DNA of 64,000 nt from JABDJZ01 sp047619685 (GCA_047619685.1 JBLHLC010000002.1:1-64000), one strand, 5' to 3'. Numbered from the stretch's first letter, positions 24,496 to 31,991 are shown. Notes: generated by a model from the sequence alone, not told the origin. Numbers and translations are program-made.

Positions 24496-25146
24496 TTCGG
24501 GCCGAGTGGTCAGGGCTTCCAGGTCCTTGTCTCGGCTCACTTCTGCTGCTGAGAGAACACCGTCCTCGAGGCCGCCCGCAATAATCGTCGCGGCAGCGTC
24601 AGGCCTTCCTTTCGCAAGGAAAACGCGCGCCAGCTGATAGGCGGCTTCAGGCAAGGTCTCGTCCTGCGTGTGTGCCACTCGGGCGTAAGCCTCGGCCTGA
24701 TCCAGTTCTCCCAGCAGCTGCGCGTTCTGAGAGAGCCGAATATGGAGGTCCGGGCCGCCAGTAATCAGGGCTGCCGCCCGGCCCAAGGCTCGCAATGCCT
24801 CGGCAACATCGCCCGACTCCCGAGCCGTCTCGCACACCAGAAGATGTGCCTCTCCGTTCCCGGGCATGAGTTCCGCCGCTAGCTTGGCATCGGCGAAGGC
24901 GGCCTCGGGCCGTTCCATTGCCAGAAGCACCTTTGCCCGCAGCATGAGGGCTTCCGCGTCGTGGGGAAGCCCTGCGATGACAAGGTCGAGTCTGCTCTTT
25001 GCCTCATTCGCACTTGAGCCCGCCCGAAATGCCCGTTCGGCGCGATGGAACTGGAGCCTGAGCTCCGGCGGGCGTACAATCTGTCCCGCTGCCTCCAGGT
25101 GGGGCAGCGACAGGGTGAACACAATAAGCGCGAGGCGCTTGAGCAT
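24472..25146 (-). CDS. Secreted tetratricopeptide-repeat protein
   Basis: 224 residues with a signal peptide (LALIVFTLSLPHLEAAGQ). Helical repeats of about 34 residues are visible from 35 to 200 with TPR-type spacing (AEALMLRAKVLLAMERPEAAFADAKLAAELMP, AHLLVCETARESGDVAEALRALGRA, PEAAYQLARVFLAKGRPDAAATII). TPR arrays mediate protein interaction; partner unknown. It converges on the lipoprotein gene with a 24-base overlap and diverges from birA. Confidence 0.72.
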   Translation of the reverse strand: MLKRLALIVFTLSLPHLEAAGQIVRPPELRLQFHRAERAFRAGSSANEAKSRLDLVIAGLPHDAEALMLRAKVLLAMERPEAAFADAKLAAELMPGNGEAHLLVCETARESGDVAEALRALGRAAALITGGPDLHIRLSQNAQLLGELDQAEAYARVAHTQDETLPEAAYQLARVFLAKGRPDAAATIIAGGLEDGVLSAAEVSRDKDLEALTTRPELAAWFGR

Positions 25147-25303
25147 GGCGGGACAGGCGTGTTTGAGGTACCGAATTGATGGCCAATAAACTTGAACAAG
25201 AACTGTGCCTCGGCCCTATTGGGGTCGGTGCGCACATTTATCCCGTCCGAACGTACACAATTGTAATCATGTAGGCCCGGAAAGTGGGCACCAAGACCGT
25301 CAC

Positions 25304-26107
25304 ATGCTGGACTGGCTCCAAATCACTCGAAGGCATCTCAATACCCGCTATGTTGGCAGGGAGATGGAGGGGCACGCCGTCCTGGGCTCAACCAACGTCC
25401 GGGCGCTGGCATGGGCGCTTGACGGGACGCCCGCAGGGTCGGTCGTCGTTGCGGACCAGCAGACGGCTGGCAAGGGGAGGCTGGGTCGGGACTGGCAGGG
25501 AGGTCAAGGTTTGTCGCTGTTGTTTTCGGTGGTTGCGAGGCCGAAGGTGGAGGATGAACGTTTTGGCCTCATCCCTCTGGTCGCAGGCCTCGCCGTGGTG
25601 GACGCCGTCCAACCCGTCGTCGGTCAATCCGCAGTCCAACTCAAATGGCCCAATGACATCCTCGTCGAGGGCCGAAAGTCCGCTGGGATTTTGGTGGAGT
25701 CGGTCATGGTAATGGGCGGCGTTCCGAAGTCGCGTTGTGCGGTGATAGGAATCGGGGTCAATGTGAATCAAGAAGTCATGCCGCAAGGATTGGAGGCGAC
25801 GGCCATTTCGCTTCGTCAGGCGACGGGAGCCATCATCCCGCGCCCGATTCTGCTGGCGCACCTTCTCGAAGCGTTGGAGGAGCGGCTGGACCAGTTGGAG
25901 GACGACGCGGAGGGTGTTATTCGAGCTTACAGTAACCGTCTGGCGGGTGTCAATCAGCCCGTATCCTTGTCACGCCCGGACGGCGGTCAGGTCCACGGCA
26001 CCTCGCTGGGAATAGACGGCTCGGGCGCCCTGTGCATTCTGACCGCGAATGGCGAGCGAAGCGTGTTCACCGCAGGGGAAGTCACGCAAAGCCCGCGGAA
26101 TCCATGA
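25304..26107 (+). CDS. birA: Biotin-[acetyl-CoA-carboxylase] ligase
   Basis: Attaches biotin to the carboxyl-carrier protein via biotinyl-AMP. From ATG 25304 it has 267 residues and no N-terminal DNA-binding winged helix, so it is a group I ligase without the repressor function of E. coli BirA. Motifs are STNVRALAWA, the biotinyl-AMP loop TAGKGRLGRDWQ, LKWPNDILVEGRKSAGIL and IGIGVNVNQ. The C-terminal SH3-like domain ends with GEVTQ. The stop overlaps the coaX start as ATGA, a common birA-coaX pairing. Confidence 0.93.
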   Translation: MLDWLQITRRHLNTRYVGREMEGHAVLGSTNVRALAWALDGTPAGSVVVADQQTAGKGRLGRDWQGGQGLSLLFSVVARPKVEDERFGLIPLVAGLAVVDAVQPVVGQSAVQLKWPNDILVEGRKSAGILVESVMVMGGVPKSRCAVIGIGVNVNQEVMPQGLEATAISLRQATGAIIPRPILLAHLLEALEERLDQLEDDAEGVIRAYSNRLAGVNQPVSLSRPDGGQVHGTSLGIDGSGALCILTANGERSVFTAGEVTQSPRNP

Positions 26108-26853
26108 GACATCTGGTCATAGACGTAGGCAATACCCTCACCAAGGTCGGCGACCCTGGACCCGGGAATTCGTGGAAGGTGGAGCGCATGCTCTCCGACG
26201 ATCTGGTGGGATATCTCCAGGGCCGGTTGGCAGGGGAGTCTCCGGAGAGCGCACGGGTACGAGTAGGGCTTTGTTCAGTGGTCCCATCGGCGGCGAAGGC
26301 GGTGCTTGATGTACTCGCGGGGCGGGCTCCCTTCGTGGTCTCCCACACCGTCCGCTTGCCTTTCGAGATGGCCTACGAGACACCGGAGACGTTGGGCAAC
26401 GATCGTATTGCGGCGGCTTCCGCGGCCGTCCTGACCTACGCCGTGCCCAATCAACCCGTGCTGGTGGTCGACGCCGGGACGGCCGTTACGTACGAAGTCG
26501 TAGACGCTGGTCGTGTCTACCGGGGAGGCGCCATTGCCCCAGGTCCCACACTTCTTCACCGGGCCCTGCATGCCGGCACGGCGCAGTTGCCCCGAACATC
26601 CGGCCCGCCGCCAAACGGACCCGTTGGCCGCTCTACCGTCGATGCTATCAGGTCTGGCATCCATTTCGGCTTTGTCGATGCCGTCGCCGGGATGATTCGC
26701 CGGTTGAAACAAGAGGCCGGCGAGGGATGCCTGGTCGTTGCCACCGGCGGCTGGGCACCGAAGCTGGCGGCACTGATTCCCGATATCGAGATCGTTGATC
26801 CCAATCTGGTGCTTACGGGCGTGCTCCGCCTTATGGAGTTGGACGAGTCCTGA
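26104..26853 (+). CDS. coaX: Type III pantothenate kinase
   Basis: First step of coenzyme A synthesis, pantothenate to 4'-phosphopantothenate, by the CoaX ASKHA-fold enzyme that is insensitive to CoA feedback. 249 residues; phosphate-1 motif HLVIDVGNTLTK, the ligand motif GNDRIAAASAA, and the phosphate-2 motif VVDAGTAVTYEVVD are all present, with the late GGWAPKLAALIP adenosine loop. ATG 26104 overlaps the birA stop. It converges with udk, two bases apart. Confidence 0.92.
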   Translation: MRHLVIDVGNTLTKVGDPGPGNSWKVERMLSDDLVGYLQGRLAGESPESARVRVGLCSVVPSAAKAVLDVLAGRAPFVVSHTVRLPFEMAYETPETLGNDRIAAASAAVLTYAVPNQPVLVVDAGTAVTYEVVDAGRVYRGGAIAPGPTLLHRALHAGTAQLPRTSGPPPNGPVGRSTVDAIRSGIHFGFVDAVAGMIRRLKQEAGEGCLVVATGGWAPKLAALIPDIEIVDPNLVLTGVLRLMELDES

Positions 26854-26855
26854 CT

Positions 26856-27503
26856 CTAGTCCTGGTCCTGGTCCTGGTGGGACCGGAGGAACCCTATTAG
26901 CACGTCAATGGCAGGTTGGTTGTGGCCTCCTCGAGGCACGATCAGATCCGCCTGCTCCATCGAAGGCGCAACGTATTTCAGATACATGGGCCGGACCGTC
27001 GACTCATACTGCGACAGAACGGCTTCTACCGAACGTCCACGCTCGGTGATGTCCCGCCGGATTCTTCTGACCAGGCGAATGTCGTCATCGGCCCGGACGA
27101 AGACCCGAACGTCCAGGCGCCGAACCAACTCCGGATCTGCCAGGACCAGAATGCCCTCTACAAGAACCACGGGTTGGGGGACGACCGTCTCCGTCTCGCC
27201 GGTGCGAGAGTGCGTGGTGAAATCGTAGGTCGGCTTCTGGATCGACTTGCCAGCGCGCAGATCATCCAGGTGGCGGCAGAGCAACTCGGTCTCCAGCGCA
27301 TCGGGGTGATCGAAGTTCTGGGACGCCCGCTCCTCCACAGACAGGTGGGTCAGATTTCGATAGTAGGCGTCGTGGTCCAAAACGGCCACGTTGTGAGATC
27401 CTACGGCGCTGAGCACCCGCTGCATTACGGTCGACTTACCTGACCCGGACCCCCCAGCAAGACCGACGAATACCGGCTTGGTTGATGTGGGCTGGGATTC
27501 CAT
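26856..27503 (-). CDS. udk: Uridine kinase
   Basis: Pyrimidine salvage kinase phosphorylating uridine and cytidine, 215 residues. Walker A is GLAGGSGSGKSTV, followed by LDHDAYYRNLTH, the substrate-binding FDHPDALETELL and the YDFTTHSRT motif, then VVLVEGILVLADPELV and the lid RRIRRDITERGRSVE. The last residues are an unusual Asp-Gln repeat (SHQDQDQD), encoded by a GTCCTG hexanucleotide repeat that reaches the stop codon. First in order is udk, then yaaA upstream on the same strand with five bases between. Confidence 0.93.
   Translation of the reverse strand: MESQPTSTKPVFVGLAGGSGSGKSTVMQRVLSAVGSHNVAVLDHDAYYRNLTHLSVEERASQNFDHPDALETELLCRHLDDLRAGKSIQKPTYDFTTHSRTGETETVVPQPVVLVEGILVLADPELVRRLDVRVFVRADDDIRLVRRIRRDITERGRSVEAVLSQYESTVRPMYLKYVAPSMEQADLIVPRGGHNQPAIDVLIGFLRSHQDQDQD
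26859..26876. repeat. GTCCTG hexanucleotide repeat at the udk 3' end
   Basis: Three perfect GTCCTG units lie at the end of udk; a further imperfect copy occurs in the coaX stop region. They encode the DQDQDQD tail of uridine kinase. Confidence 0.8.
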
Positions 27504-27508
27504 CGGCC

Positions 27509-28321
27509 CTAATGCCGCACCATGGCTATGTGGTGGGTTCGGGTCTCCTCGTCATAGGAGGACCGCTCCTCGTCGTACGTGTACCCATCGGGATGGCGCC
27601 ACGAGAGTAGCGGCTCCAACTCCTCCAGGGTCTCGCGGACAATGAAGTTCACCAGTCTGCCGCGGAGCGCGACCTGGTCTGCAACCTCAGTCATCTCGCC
27701 GCCTACGTTCCTGGAGAAGACCACCTTCACCATAGAGGCGTACGTGCGTTGGTTTTCCCACATGGCCTCAAACTCGTCGGAAAGGAGATTCCAAACCAGT
27801 TGATCCTTCAGGGTCTCGTTCAGTGGGGCCGTGATCTTGGGCCGCCAATACTCCACCAGGGGTCCGATTCCGGTTACATCGGCATCAATGCCCAGCATGT
27901 AGACGGGAATCAGATCGTCGGGACGGAGAAGACCAAAAAGGCCCGAGACGATGATGCCTTCCTCCAGCAGTCGGCGCTGCGCACCGGTGGGGAGCCCGGG
28001 GAAGTCCATCGCCTTGTACATGACGCCTGGGCCGTATCGATCCAGGGCAGACATCAAAGGGGCCTTATAGATTCCCTTGTTGACCGCGACCCAGTCCGTG
28101 TCGTCGTCTTCCGGCATCTTGCCGAAAATCGTCGATGGCTCCTTCAGGCCGGCCTCAAGGTCCCGATGCATGGCATCGATGAGCGCGCGCCGATCCGAGT
28201 TGAGAGGATGGAAGTAGTTGAACGTGTTCGACGAACGATAGTCGAACATGTCTGGAGCAAAGGGATTCCCACCTTGAGTCTTGGGGGAGTCCGACGGAAG
28301 CAGAATGGAGAAAGTTGGCAT
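27509..28321 (-). CDS. yaaA: Peroxide stress protein, YaaA/DUF328 family
   Basis: 270 residues, usual for the family. The N-terminal ILLPSDSPKTQGG corresponds to the ILLPPSEGK motif, followed by AIYKAPLMSALDRYGPGVMYKAMDF-like helix, SGLFGLLRPDDLIPVYML and YWRPKITAPL, the order expected for YaaA. In E. coli YaaA lowers free iron and protects DNA in peroxide stress and has a DNA-binding fold; that function is carried over by family only. Its start overlaps the ytxH-like stop by one base, so the two are likely translated together. Confidence 0.85.
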   Translation of the reverse strand: MPTFSILLPSDSPKTQGGNPFAPDMFDYRSSNTFNYFHPLNSDRRALIDAMHRDLEAGLKEPSTIFGKMPEDDDTDWVAVNKGIYKAPLMSALDRYGPGVMYKAMDFPGLPTGAQRRLLEEGIIVSGLFGLLRPDDLIPVYMLGIDADVTGIGPLVEYWRPKITAPLNETLKDQLVWNLLSDEFEAMWENQRTYASMVKVVFSRNVGGEMTEVADQVALRGRLVNFIVRETLEELEPLLSWRHPDGYTYDEERSSYDEETRTHHIAMVRH

Positions 28322-28641
28322 CAGCCCGTTTTCCGGTGCTGGCGCATTTCGCCGATCAGATTGTCGATGTCCGAGCGAATCTGCTCGGCCTTGGCTTCGG
28401 CCTCTGCTACGAGGGCGTCACCTTCACGACGCGCCTCGCCTTCTTCATCCGGGTTCAGGACTTCGTCCAAAATCTCAGACACACGATCCCCCAGGTGATC
28501 CAGCTGGTAGGCTAGTCTCCGACGTACCTTTCGGCCCTCTTCAGGCGCGATTATGAGGCCAAGGCCAAATCCGGCGGCTCCGCCGACCAGGATTCCCCAA
28601 AGCCATGCGCGGGCACTTCGCCCAAGTCCGTTGTCACTCAT
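28321..28641 (-). CDS. YtxH domain-containing protein
   Basis: 106-residue protein with one N-terminal membrane helix (AWLWGILVGGAAGFGLGLIIAPEEG) ending in the APxxG signature of YtxH proteins, then a long charged amphipathic helix (AEAEAKAEQIRSDIDNLIGEM). YtxH proteins are small general-stress or membrane-associated factors of unclear action. Its stop overlaps the yaaA ATG. A TATATTGG box lies 40 nt upstream of the start. Confidence 0.78.
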   Translation of the reverse strand: MSDNGLGRSARAWLWGILVGGAAGFGLGLIIAPEEGRKVRRRLAYQLDHLGDRVSEILDEVLNPDEEGEARREGDALVAEAEAKAEQIRSDIDNLIGEMRQHRKTG

Positions 28642-28680
28642 ACGACCGCAAAACTAAGATTAATTCGCCCTCTGATCGGC

Positions 28681-28688
28681 CCAATATA
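28681..28688 (-). promoter_or_regulatory. Candidate -7 box TATATTGG upstream of the ytxH-like gene
   Basis: On the minus strand CCCGTATATTGGGCC lies 40 nt before the ATG at 28641. No -33 TTTG at the right distance is seen. Confidence 0.3.
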
Positions 28689-28753
28689 CGGGACCGAATC
28701 ATGAGGGACGAAGACAGGCGGTCAGCCGGGATCAACGATCCCGGCGTAACTAC

Positions 28754-28849
28754 CTACCGAACCTTTTTCTTGTGCCGGTTCTTGCGCAGACGCTTCTTGC
28801 GCTTGTGCGTGGCGATCTTGTGCCGCTTCCGCTTTCGACCGCAGGGCAT
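28754..28849 (-). CDS. bS22-like small ribosomal protein (AURKAIP1/COX24 domain)
   Basis: A 31-residue, extremely basic protein (22 Arg/Lys/His of 31) starting MPCGRKRKRHKIATHKRKKR and ending NRHKKKVR. The KRKRHK and RLRKNRHKKK blocks are the signature of the AURKAIP1/COX24 domain, homologous to mitochondrial mS38 and to the mycobacterial 30S protein bS22. It likely binds 16S rRNA near the decoding region. It has its own well-formed Bacteroidota-type promoter at 28888-28919 and lies 112 bp upstream of the ytxH-like gene. The short length agrees with that family, and the start is the only in-frame ATG near the promoter. Confidence 0.82.
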   Translation of the reverse strand: MPCGRKRKRHKIATHKRKKRLRKNRHKKKVR

Positions 28850-28887
28850 AGTGCTTCTGGGTTTGGATGTAAAAATTTCGCAGACAA

Positions 28888-28919
28888 AAAATGTAGCGAG
28901 ATGGTCCTCCTCATCCAAA
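28888..28919 (-). promoter_or_regulatory. Bacteroidota-type promoter of the bS22-like gene
   Basis: Minus-strand TTTG (28919-28916), a 20-nt spacer, then TACATTTT (28895-28888) fit the TTTG-N19-21-TAnnTTTG consensus for the primary sigma factor of Bacteroidota, 38 nt upstream of the ATG. Confidence 0.55.
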
Positions 28920-29056
28920 TACATTCGCGGTGAAGAGGCGGGCTCGCGAAAGCATTTCATATCAACTTTCCCCGCGGCGGGAATCAATTCCAGAAAACCG
29001 GTCGTTTTGTAGTTTCCAGCCCATTCGGGCAGCCGAAGACGACACCCAAACTGCAC

Positions 29057-29860
29057 ATGACGCCGAACGGCTATACCATCCACTCCAAGGAGGGCTACCG
29101 CTTTGCCGACGAGGGCCCAGGCCCGGGGCGCGGCAAGGGCCCCGTTCTGCTGCTGCACGGCATGCTGGGGGAGGTGAGCAACTGGACCCATACCATTCGG
29201 CATCTCGAAGAAGACGGGTACAGGGTGTTGGTTCCTGTTCTCCCCGTCTATGCCATGCCCACCAGCAAGTCCAATGTGCCCGGGCTTGTCGACTATGTGG
29301 TTGGCTTTCTGGATGCTCTTGGCGTCCCAAGCGCGACCTTCGTCGGAAACTCGTTGGGAGGCCATATAGCGATAAAGCTCGCCCTTGGGTACCCGGAGCG
29401 TGTCCACGCCCTCGTGTTGTCTGGCGCTTCAGGTCTTTATGAGCTGGACATGGGTCAGTCCAGCCTGCGTCGAAAGGACCGCGAGTACCTGCGGGAGCGC
29501 GCGGCCGTCACATTCTACGAGCCCAGGCACGTCACCGAGGAAATGGTCGACGATGTTTATCGGATCGTCAACGACCGGGCTCGGGCGTTGAGGCTTATTC
29601 GAGTGGCTCGGTCGGTCAAAGCAGAAAACGTTCGGGACGATTTGCACACGATCGGTGTGCCGACCCTTCTCGTCTGGGGCCGGGAGGATGAAATCACCCC
29701 CCCAGACGTCGGCCTAACCTTTGAGAAACTCATCCCCGCCTCCGAATTGCACTGGATTGACGCATGCGGGCACGCTCCCATGCTGGAGCGGCCGGCACAG
29801 TTCAACGAGATCATTCTGGACTTCCTGAGACGGACGAACACGCTGGAGGCTGTGGCCTAG
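29057..29860 (+). CDS. Alpha/beta hydrolase
   Basis: 267-residue alpha/beta-hydrolase-fold enzyme. The oxyanion motif is LLLHGMLG, the nucleophile elbow FVGNSLGGHIAI, the acid GREDEITPPD and the base CGHAPMLERP, all in order. The fold is typical of meta-cleavage-product hydrolases, haloperoxidase-like enzymes and esterases, so the substrate is not assigned. ATG 29057 is preceded by 207 bp divergent from the bS22-like gene. The lipoprotein gene starts immediately at the stop codon, implying co-transcription. Confidence 0.85.
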   Translation: MTPNGYTIHSKEGYRFADEGPGPGRGKGPVLLLHGMLGEVSNWTHTIRHLEEDGYRVLVPVLPVYAMPTSKSNVPGLVDYVVGFLDALGVPSATFVGNSLGGHIAIKLALGYPERVHALVLSGASGLYELDMGQSSLRRKDREYLRERAAVTFYEPRHVTEEMVDDVYRIVNDRARALRLIRVARSVKAENVRDDLHTIGVPTLLVWGREDEITPPDVGLTFEKLIPASELHWIDACGHAPMLERPAQFNEIILDFLRRTNTLEAVA

Positions 29861-30313
29861 ATGATGCGATATGGCCGCTTTATCATTTTTGTAAGTCTAG
29901 TGCTTTCGGCTTGTAGCATTGACCCTCTCGAAGTGGGATCCATATCCGTTGTCATTGAATCGACTGACCTTCTGGTATCTCCCACGGTGCCAGGCACCTT
30001 CCGGGTCACCGCCACCAACCCCACGGGCGTCCGCGTGAACTGGGGCGAGGGCAGTTCCTCCTGTCAGTTGACCATGTATGCGATCAGCGAGGCCGGTGTG
30101 CGCCAGGAGGTCGGAGCGAGGGCCTGCACCGCGGATTTTGGGGCGCAAGGCCTGGATGGACTTCAGAGCCGCACCGAAATAATTGAATGGGGCGGAGGTG
30201 CTGTCGTGGACGGTGAAGTCCTCCAACTTCCGCCTGGTACCTATCGGCTCATGGGGTCTGCAGGCGATAAGGGCGAGAGCGCGACCATTGATGTCCAGTT
30301 AGCCTCATTGTAG
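29861..30313 (+). CDS. Hypothetical lipoprotein, Ig-like
   Basis: 150 residues with a lipoprotein leader (FIIFVSLVLSACS) from ATG 29861, directly following the hydrolase stop codon. The mature part is strand-rich (VGSISVVIESTDLLVSPTVPGTFRVTATN, then PPGTYRLMGSAGDKGES) and looks like one small beta-sandwich of unknown family. Two cysteines (SSCQLT, RACTAD) may form a disulfide. Function unknown. Confidence 0.6.
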   Translation: MMRYGRFIIFVSLVLSACSIDPLEVGSISVVIESTDLLVSPTVPGTFRVTATNPTGVRVNWGEGSSSCQLTMYAISEAGVRQEVGARACTADFGAQGLDGLQSRTEIIEWGGGAVVDGEVLQLPPGTYRLMGSAGDKGESATIDVQLASL

Positions 30314-30430
30314 GCGAGCTGAAAGCCGTAGTGGACCGGTCGGATGGGCCGACAGGCCGCCCGAATGCCGATTCCCACTCGCCAGAAGGATACCCGGACA
30401 GTTGACAGTTGCCGCCCCGATCTTCCGGTC

Positions 30431-30877
30431 ATGAGAAGATGGATTCCCATAACAGCGCTGCTGGTTCTGGTTACCGGCTGCGCCCCGGCATTATCACCTC
30501 TGTACCGAGACTACGAGGACGAGAATGGGGGAGATGAGGTCTATTCGAGAATTGAGCGCGCCCTGGAGTCATCAGGGTGGACGGTTGTGGACGGCGTTAC
30601 CTCCAACGTTGTAGCCACCGAGCCTCGAACGTTCCGTTCATGGGGACTCTATTCGGTCGAAGTCCAACTTGAGGTCGCGCCGCTCGCCGGGGATCATGTG
30701 CGTGTTTTTGTAAACCCGTACCGCCGCTTTTTTCAGGGTACGAGGCGAAAAGTCCCGTATATGAGGAAGTCTTGGGCGCGATCCTCAATTCGCAAGTTGT
30801 CCGAAGCCTTCGATGAGGAGGGGTTAACCTTCCGCGGAACGGCCCAGCAGCGGGCCAAGGACGCGGGTGTGCGGTAG
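30431..30877 (+). CDS. Hypothetical lipoprotein
   Basis: 148 residues from ATG 30431, which yields the leader MRRWIPITALLVLVTGCA; an upstream ATG 30344 gives no signal sequence. The mature protein is acidic at the start (YRDYEDENGGDEVYSRIERALESSGW), then alternating strands and a basic segment (NPYRRFFQGTRRKVPYMRKSW). The pattern of ERALESSGWTVVDG and VEVQLEVAPL resembles small BON- or DUF-type periplasmic domains but no family is certain. Confidence 0.58.
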   Translation: MRRWIPITALLVLVTGCAPALSPLYRDYEDENGGDEVYSRIERALESSGWTVVDGVTSNVVATEPRTFRSWGLYSVEVQLEVAPLAGDHVRVFVNPYRRFFQGTRRKVPYMRKSWARSSIRKLSEAFDEEGLTFRGTAQQRAKDAGVR

Positions 30878-30923
30878 GCGGTCTTGAAACTGCGGCCGGG
30901 CGCCGTCGTAAGGGGGGGGTAGA

Positions 30924-30952
30924 TTGACGGTCGCAAGACCATGTTCTTTCTT
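30924..30952 (+). promoter_or_regulatory. Possible ssrA promoter
   Basis: TTGACG at 30924-30929 is followed after 17 nt by a T-rich box (TTTCTT), five bases before the tmRNA 5' end. The -35 match is good, the -10 poor, so this is tentative. Confidence 0.35.
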
Positions 30953-30956
30953 TTAT

Positions 30957-31324
30957 GGGGATGTCACGGTTTCGACGGGTGAAATGTGTGGCAGACTGCG
31001 TTCCGAGCCTTTCTTGGAGATGCTCGTTAATAATCCCAAGAACACAAGCAACTGCGAACGATTATTCGTACGCGATGACGGCTTAGATCCGTTGTCTGTC
31101 TCTAGCTCGCCTGACCATTGGTGGGTCGTGAGGCATCATCTTTAATGGTCTAGCCATTCCGACGCCGGCTTAGTACGGAATAGCGAAACTTCATTGGCCT
31201 GTGCCCTAGGGTCGCCTTGTTGACTGGCAATGGCCCCTGGGCGAGAATACCAATAGGTCGACTATGAACGTAGATGTTTGACTAGGCTTTCATTCGGACG
31301 CGGGTTCGACTCCCGCCATCTCCA
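30957..31324 (+). ncRNA. ssrA: Transfer-messenger RNA (tmRNA)
   Basis: One-piece tmRNA of 368 nt that rescues stalled ribosomes and tags the nascent chain. The 5' end GGGGATGTCACGGTTTCGAC is the conserved tRNA-like start, and the 3' end CGGGTTCGACTCCCGCCATC with TCCA completes the T arm and acceptor stem: GGGGATG pairs with CATCTCC. The CCA end is not encoded (ACGA follows). The tag frame at 31054-31086 reads ANDYSYAMTA. A rho-independent terminator follows directly. Confidence 0.95.
31054..31086 (+). other. tmRNA proteolysis-tag reading frame
   Basis: GCG AAC GAT TAT TCG TAC GCG ATG ACG GCT TAG encodes ANDYSYAMTA and a stop. The last residues are M-T-A instead of the usual L-A-A recognised by ClpXP; the related Salinibacter tag, as recalled, ends YSYAMAA. 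Confidence 0.85.
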
Positions 31325-31326
31325 CG

Positions 31327-31370
31327 AATCCCCTCAATCGGTTGCTATGCAGCCGGTTGTGGGGATTTTT
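31327..31370 (+). terminator. ssrA intrinsic terminator
   Basis: AATCCCC and GGGGATT enclose an inner stem CGGTTGC/GCAGCCG, and the structure ends in TTTTT. It begins two bases after the tmRNA 3' end and only seven bases before the first palindrome of the repeat family. Confidence 0.85.
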
Positions 31371-31376
31371 GCGTTT

Positions 31377-31486
31377 GGGGCTGGGGGCGCGCTCTCCTGG
31401 GCTGGAGGAACGCCGATTGGAACTCAGATCAATCTTGCCACGCGGGGCTGTTCCTAAGACGCCCAGGAGAGCACGCCCCCAGCCCC
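31377..31486 (-). repeat. Palindromic repeat copy A (inverted relative to B and C)
   Basis: Arms of 26 nt (31377-31402 and 31461-31486) pair at 25 positions; the one exception is a G-U pair if read on the minus strand. They flank a 58-nt centre. Read on the minus strand the centre starts GTCTTAGGAACAGCCCCGCG and ends GGCGTTCCTCCA, the same as copies B and C. Within the centre AGGAAC/GTTCCT forms a short inner stem. It begins seven bases after the ssrA terminator. Confidence 0.9.
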
Positions 31487-31815
31487 CGACACCACCTCAA
31501 TCCAAGGCAGGTCTCCTCTTCGCCGGGCGTGCTGCTTGACAGCCAGAACGGCGACGCGCACCGCCTCGTTCTTGCGCGAGTTGAGCGAACCCGAACAGCG
31601 CCGCACCCTCAACCAGGCCCAAGTGGGTTGCGCGAAACCCCGCGGACCCGAACCCCACCACATCGCTCAGCCGATCCGCGTGGCCGGCCGACGCCGCCGC
31701 GATTCTCCTGGCAACCCCGTGAGTCGCGCCCGCCGCCTCTGGCCGGGACGCCCCGCCGAATTCACCGTGCCCGGCAGAGCCCTGCGATTGCGCTCCCGAT
31801 TGCGATTGCGCTCGC
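31487..31815. other. Intergenic segment between palindromes A and B, no recognised gene
   Basis: About 330 bp of GC-rich sequence. Short open frames exist on both strands (for example 31454-31663 minus) but none has a family motif, a credible start or signal sequence. Near the right end the bases GCGATTGCG repeat several times (about 31780-31815), a feature also present before copy C, so the duplicated unit may extend roughly 30-40 bp beyond the palindrome. Confidence 0.5.
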
Positions 31816-31923
31816 GGCCTGGGGGAGTGCCTTCCTGGGCGTCTTAGGAACAGCCTCGCGTGGCTAGATCGACCTGAGTTGCCATTGGCGTTCCTCCAGC
31901 CCAGGAAGGCACTCCCCCAGGCC
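31816..31923 (+). repeat. Palindromic repeat copy B
   Basis: Perfect 25-bp inverted arms (31816-31840 and 31899-31923) around a 58-nt centre that begins GTCTTAGGAACAGCCTCGCG. The arms carry GGCCT outermost and GTGCCTTCC within, each change mirrored on the other arm compared with copies A and C. Confidence 0.92.
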
Positions 31924-31991
31924 CAACCAGCACAACCTCAACCTAAAATGATTCCTCCGAGGACCGGTCCCGACTCTCGGCAACAAGAACG

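Noticed and set aside
25255..25264. ACAATTGT palindrome upstream of birA as a repressor site
   Set aside because: Eight-base palindrome expected by chance in AT-rich gaps; this BirA lacks a DNA-binding domain, so no autoregulation is expected.
30957..31370. ssrA as attachment site of an integrative element
   Set aside because: ssrA is a common target, but no second copy of its 3' end and no integrase gene lie in the window.
31454..31663. Minus-strand 69-codon frame overlapping palindrome A
   Set aside because: Its C-terminal end is the palindrome itself and no family similarity is apparent; coding not supported.
31529..31867. Open frames of about 100 codons on the plus strand between palindromes A and B
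   Set aside because: Arg/Pro-rich translation with no motif, signal or plausible start; ends inside the palindrome. Best explained by high GC content.
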